Part shown: positions 61,101-64,000 of the stretch, one piece after another | Numbering within the stretch: the first letter of the stretch is position 1 | Layout of the letters: each line of letters starts with the position of its first letter | Origin: Ramlibacter aurantiacus | GTDB lineage: Bacteria > Pseudomonadota > Gammaproteobacteria > Burkholderiales > Burkholderiaceae_C | Direction of reading: 5' to 3' | NCBI RefSeq assembly: GCF_016722895.1 | Contig: NZ_JAEQNA010000001.1 | Location: forward strand, 372,001 to 436,000 | Length of the DNA: 64,000 bases | Position numbers and translations under genes: made by a program | The notes under the pieces: model-generated | Told to the model about the DNA's origin: nothing | The model's input: the letters and a program-made list of their open reading frames with translations, nothing else | The model's database searches: none

Positions 61101-61583
61101 ATGATCCGACGACGTGAATTCGGTGTGGCGGCCTTCGCAGCGGGCGCTGCGCTGTGGACCGCCCGCGCCAACGCCACCCACGGCTGGGAGGCCTATGACA
61201 CGGCCCGGCCGCTTTACCTCGAAGGGCCGGTGGCCGTGCTGCACTGGTTCGGGCCGCATCCGCACCTGGAACTGCTGCACCGGCCCGGCTACGCCATTCC
61301 ACCGGACCTGCCCGGCCGGCCGATCCCCCGGCAGCAGGAGGCCATCGACCTGGGACGCGTGCTGCGGTCCGCCGCCGTCCCCGTGGCGCCCGAAGGCCGC
61401 TGGCGCATCGAGCTGGCCGAGTTGCACCGCCTGGTGCGCTGGGGCGTGGAGCGGCCCATGATCGGCACCCGGCTCGGCGTCATCGGCTATGCCGGGCCTC
61501 CGGTGACCGGCACGCCCACCCTGCGCGCCGAACTCCTGTTCGTGGGTGACAAGGCGTACCCGATGCGCTCGGACCCGGCCTGA
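61101..61583 (+). CDS. DUF6152-like exported protein
   Basis: 160 residues. RRREFGVAAFAAGAALWTARANA is a Tat-type signal. The mature start HGWEAYDTARPLYLEGPVAV and the WFGPHPHLEL segment match the DUF6152 pattern of small periplasmic proteins (HxGW...YD..., then W.NPH). Function unknown. There is no ribosome-binding site before the ATG, which follows a T8 terminator tract directly. Confidence 0.75.
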   Translation: MIRRREFGVAAFAAGAALWTARANATHGWEAYDTARPLYLEGPVAVLHWFGPHPHLELLHRPGYAIPPDLPGRPIPRQQEAIDLGRVLRSAAVPVAPEGRWRIELAELHRLVRWGVERPMIGTRLGVIGYAGPPVTGTPTLRAELLFVGDKAYPMRSDPA

Positions 61584-61631
61584 GGTCCACGGGCCTGGCG
61601 CGGTCCCTGCGCAAGTGGCGGCGCGGTCGCT

Positions 61632-64000
61632 TCAGCCGCCGCCCTCTGGCGCCGCGGCGATCCCGAGCTGGGTCGAGACCTCGCCGTCCTTTCCCGCATT
61701 CACGCTCGACAACTGGCCCGTCGTGATCCGGTCCGCCGCGATGCCGCTCTTGCGCAGGTAGCCGGCGATCTCGCGCGAGCGTTCGGTCCCGAGGACCTGC
61801 ACGCTCGCCTGCGGCAAGGGCTGCGAGGCCGCGATGCGGTCGAACATGGCTTCGTACAGCCCCTGTGCCTCGTCCGGGAAGCGCTGTTCCAGTTCCTGGA
61901 CCGCCTCGTCCCCGGCCACGCTTCGCAGCATGCGCCGCAAGGCGCGGCGGGTCGTCGGGTCGTCGAAGGCAATGGGCCCCGGGTCCTGGCGCGCGTCCAC
62001 GGGCTCCCCGAGGGCCTGGGCCAGTTCGCGCCGGGCCTGCTCGCGCTGGAGCATGCGGGCATCCTGCTGCGGATCGTAGGCGCCCTCCACCACCAGCCGC
62101 ACCCGGGGGCGTTCACGCATGGCACGGGCCAGGGCGTCGAGCTTCTCGATCTCCTGCGGGCGCAGCGCCGAACTGCCCGCCGAGAACGCGACGGAACCCA
62201 GTGTGTCCTTGTTGTCGGTGCCGAGCAGTCCGGCCAATGCCCGGAACGGCGCGCTGACGATGCGCCTGAGCACGTTGCCCACCGCCTGGCGCACCGCGCT
62301 GGCCACGCTGAATTTCGCCGAGCCCATTTCGCCGGTCACCGGGACCGACAGGCGGATGTCGCCGTCGGCATCGGCCAGCAGCGCGATCACCGTATCGAGC
62401 GGGATGTCCCAGGCATTGGGGGCCTCGACCCGCTCGCCCAGCCTGAAGTCCTGCAGGCGGATCTCGTTGCTTCCCAGCAGCTCGCCATCCTGGACCCGGT
62501 AGCGCAGGTCCAGCCACAGCCTGCCGGACTGCACCTTGCGCCCGGCGAAGGTGGCCGTGTAGGGCGACAAGGGCGGCACCAGGATGTTGTCGAACTCCAC
62601 GCGCAGGTCGGTGGACCGGCTGGGCGCGACCGGCACCACCGTTCCCTCGACGCGCGCGGAGCCATACGGTTGCACCGACCCGGCGGCCTTCACCACCGCG
62701 CGGCGCGACGGGTCGCTGGAGACGTCGAGGATGGTTCCGTCCAGGCCCTGGATGGTCGTGGAGAAAGGCAGCACCAGGCTCAGGTCCGCGAAGTCCACCT
62801 CGCCCTGCTGCAGCCGAATGCGCTTGAGCACGAAACCGAAGCGCGTTGGGCCCTGGCTGGACGACTCACCCGAGCCGCCGGGCGTTGCCGGGTCGTCGTC
62901 GCGCTTGAGGACCTGCACCAGGTTCAGGTCACGGTCCTCGGAGACCACGATCTTCGCCCCGGGCTGCAGCACGTCGATTTCTTCCACCATGAGCTCGCGC
63001 CCCGCCAGGTCGAAGACCGCGCCGCGCACGTCGAGCTGTTTCCAGGACAGGAAGCGGTCGCCCGAGACTCGCTCGTCCAGCCGGACATCGGACAGGCCGA
63101 CGCGGCCTTCGACCCTCAGGTCACCGCCTTCGCGGTCGTAGAGCACGCTGCCGTCGGCCGAGGCGGTGCCCGAGCGCAGGTCCAGGGCGGCGAAGCGTTC
63201 CAGCAAGGGCTGCAAAGGCGGCAGCGCCACTCCGCTGGCCTCCAGCCGCGCGCTGGCGCGGGCCGCGTCGGGCGCCATGCTGCCCTTGGCCGATAGTCGG
63301 CCGCCACTCGCCAGCTTCAGCGCCAGCTCGAAGGTCGCGGGACTGTCGCTGCTCAAGCCGGTGAGGTGGCCCTGCAACTGGCCGCTCACGGCCAGCGCGG
63401 GTTGCAGGGTCCGGTCGATCCCCTGCACGGCCAGCGACGGCAGTTGCACCCGGTCGAACGAATAGCGCCAGGGCGCATCGGCCTCGGCCTTCGGTTCGCC
63501 GCCGGGCTCCAGCAAGGCCGGCAGCACGAGTTCGCCGCTTTCGCCCCGCACCACGGTGACGGACCCGTTCACCTCCACGGTCTTCGCCGCGACCCGCCGC
63601 TGCGCCAGGTCGAAGCTCCCGCCGGACACGGCGCCCGAGCTCACCCGCAAGGCCGAGCCCCGGTCGGCCTGGCCGATCGCGACCTGGCTGACTTGGGCCT
63701 CGACGCCGCTGGCCACCACCTGCGCCTGCTCGCCGCCCAGCTCCAGGACCAGGCCCAGGTGGCCCTGGATGGCGCCGATCTCCAGCCGTTCGTGGGCACG
63801 GGGCCCGGCGGCATAGCTGCCCCCGAGCTGCGCGAACTCCAGCCGGTCCAGCCGGATTCGCCAGGGGGCGCCGCCCTCGCCCTCGGCCTCGCCTGCGGCT
63901 TGCTCGCGAGCGGTCTCCTGGGCGACGACCGCGACCCGCCCCGACTCCAGCCGCAAGGACCCGGCGCTGATCTCGCGCTCGAGCAGGTCGAAGCGCCCCT
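61632..64000 (-). CDS. DUF748/AsmA-like envelope protein with OmpA-like tail, C-terminal part
   Basis: The frame stays open to the right edge (its upstream codons continue past 63956), so about 789 codons are visible and the N-terminus lies outside. The visible part is a long series of beta-rich AsmA/DUF748 segments (for example LRVEGRVGLSDVRLDERVSG and FVLKRIRLQQGEVDFADLSL), ending with a region from ~residue 580 that resembles OmpA/MotB peptidoglycan-binding domains (AFSAGSSALRPQEIEKLDALARAM, RVRLVVEGAYD). AsmA-like proteins bridge inner and outer membranes and are linked to lipid transport. Full-length members are about 1200 residues. Confidence 0.88.
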   Translation of the reverse strand, partial: GRFDLLEREISAGSLRLESGRVAVVAQETAREQAAGEAEGEGGAPWRIRLDRLEFAQLGGSYAAGPRAHERLEIGAIQGHLGLVLELGGEQAQVVASGVEAQVSQVAIGQADRGSALRVSSGAVSGGSFDLAQRRVAAKTVEVNGSVTVVRGESGELVLPALLEPGGEPKAEADAPWRYSFDRVQLPSLAVQGIDRTLQPALAVSGQLQGHLTGLSSDSPATFELALKLASGGRLSAKGSMAPDAARASARLEASGVALPPLQPLLERFAALDLRSGTASADGSVLYDREGGDLRVEGRVGLSDVRLDERVSGDRFLSWKQLDVRGAVFDLAGRELMVEEIDVLQPGAKIVVSEDRDLNLVQVLKRDDDPATPGGSGESSSQGPTRFGFVLKRIRLQQGEVDFADLSLVLPFSTTIQGLDGTILDVSSDPSRRAVVKAAGSVQPYGSARVEGTVVPVAPSRSTDLRVEFDNILVPPLSPYTATFAGRKVQSGRLWLDLRYRVQDGELLGSNEIRLQDFRLGERVEAPNAWDIPLDTVIALLADADGDIRLSVPVTGEMGSAKFSVASAVRQAVGNVLRRIVSAPFRALAGLLGTDNKDTLGSVAFSAGSSALRPQEIEKLDALARAMRERPRVRLVVEGAYDPQQDARMLQREQARRELAQALGEPVDARQDPGPIAFDDPTTRRALRRMLRSVAGDEAVQELEQRFPDEAQGLYEAMFDRIAASQPLPQASVQVLGTERSREIAGYLRKSGIAADRITTGQLSSVNAGKDGEVSTQLGIAAAPEGGG

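Overview
The window is GC-rich DNA (roughly 70% G+C by eye) from a betaproteobacterium, most likely order Burkholderiales, family Comamonadaceae (Ramlibacter/Variovorax/Polaromonas-like). The grounds are five Bug/TctC-type periplasmic binding proteins in 64 kb, catabolic operons for aromatic and organic acids, LysR/IclR/GntR/MarR regulators next to them, and an intergenic repeat of the kind I associate with Comamonadaceae. The family assignment is inference; no rRNA or tRNA gene is visible to test it. I see no IS element, integrase, phage gene or CRISPR array, so this reads as ordinary chromosome with metabolic accessory islands.

Layout. 1-5.75 kb: the end of a vanadium-haloperoxidase/PAP2-like protein, a Bug protein, a small membrane protein, a LuxR-type regulator, UppP and a DMT exporter. 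5.7-12.3 kb: a minus-strand operon (Rieske oxygenase, reductase, SDR, aldehyde dehydrogenase, Bug) read divergently from a LysR gene that is coupled to a TfoX-N gene. 12.4-17.2 kb: a TerB-like protein, a secreted alpha/beta hydrolase, an M20 amidohydrolase and an SDR. 17.6-28.1 kb: a carboxylate-uptake and signalling locus (DUF4212 subunit, VC_2705-type Na+ symporter, two tiny membrane proteins, a symporter-histidine kinase fusion, a REC-only regulator, a membrane sensor fused to a DEDDh exonuclease, a ParDE toxin-antitoxin pair, and a CBS/DUF294 nucleotidyltransferase-like protein). 28.1-39.0 kb: a minus-strand ABC-importer/CoA-catabolism operon (binding protein, ATPase, permease, thiolase, acyl-CoA dehydrogenase, acyl-CoA ligase, NmrA-like protein), with divergent IclR, a sulfatase and a Bug gene. 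39.0-43.0 kb: LysR, a TctD/TctE-like two-component pair, and a TerC/YjbE membrane protein. 43.0-52.4 kb: a complete glucarate/galactarate pathway in one minus-strand cluster (GntR, KdgD, Bug, GudD, ketoglutarate-semialdehyde dehydrogenase, 2-hydroxyacid dehydrogenase, Bug, GarD). 52.5-64 kb: an unrecognised ATP-grasp-like protein, a SHOCT protein, a DegP-type protease with an upstream two-component pair, a lone REC protein, small periplasmic proteins, a MarR regulator and the C-terminal part of a DUF748/AsmA-like protein.

How they work together. Three operons pair a solute-binding protein with the enzymes that would consume its ligand and with a local regulator. The aldarate cluster can be read as a pathway: GarD and GudD both yield 5-keto-4-deoxyglucarate, KdgD makes 2,5-dioxovalerate, and the semialdehyde dehydrogenase makes 2-oxoglutarate.

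The best candidate for something poorly described is 17.6-28.1 kb. There a symporter, a symporter-like kinase, a receiver with no output domain, a sensor-exonuclease fusion and a CBS/DUF294 protein sit together. The other strong signals are a three-hairpin repeat that directly abuts two stop codons and shows a compensatory stem change between copies, and a 4 x 48-bp tandem array whose in-frame ORF ends in an ATGA overlap with the semialdehyde dehydrogenase start.
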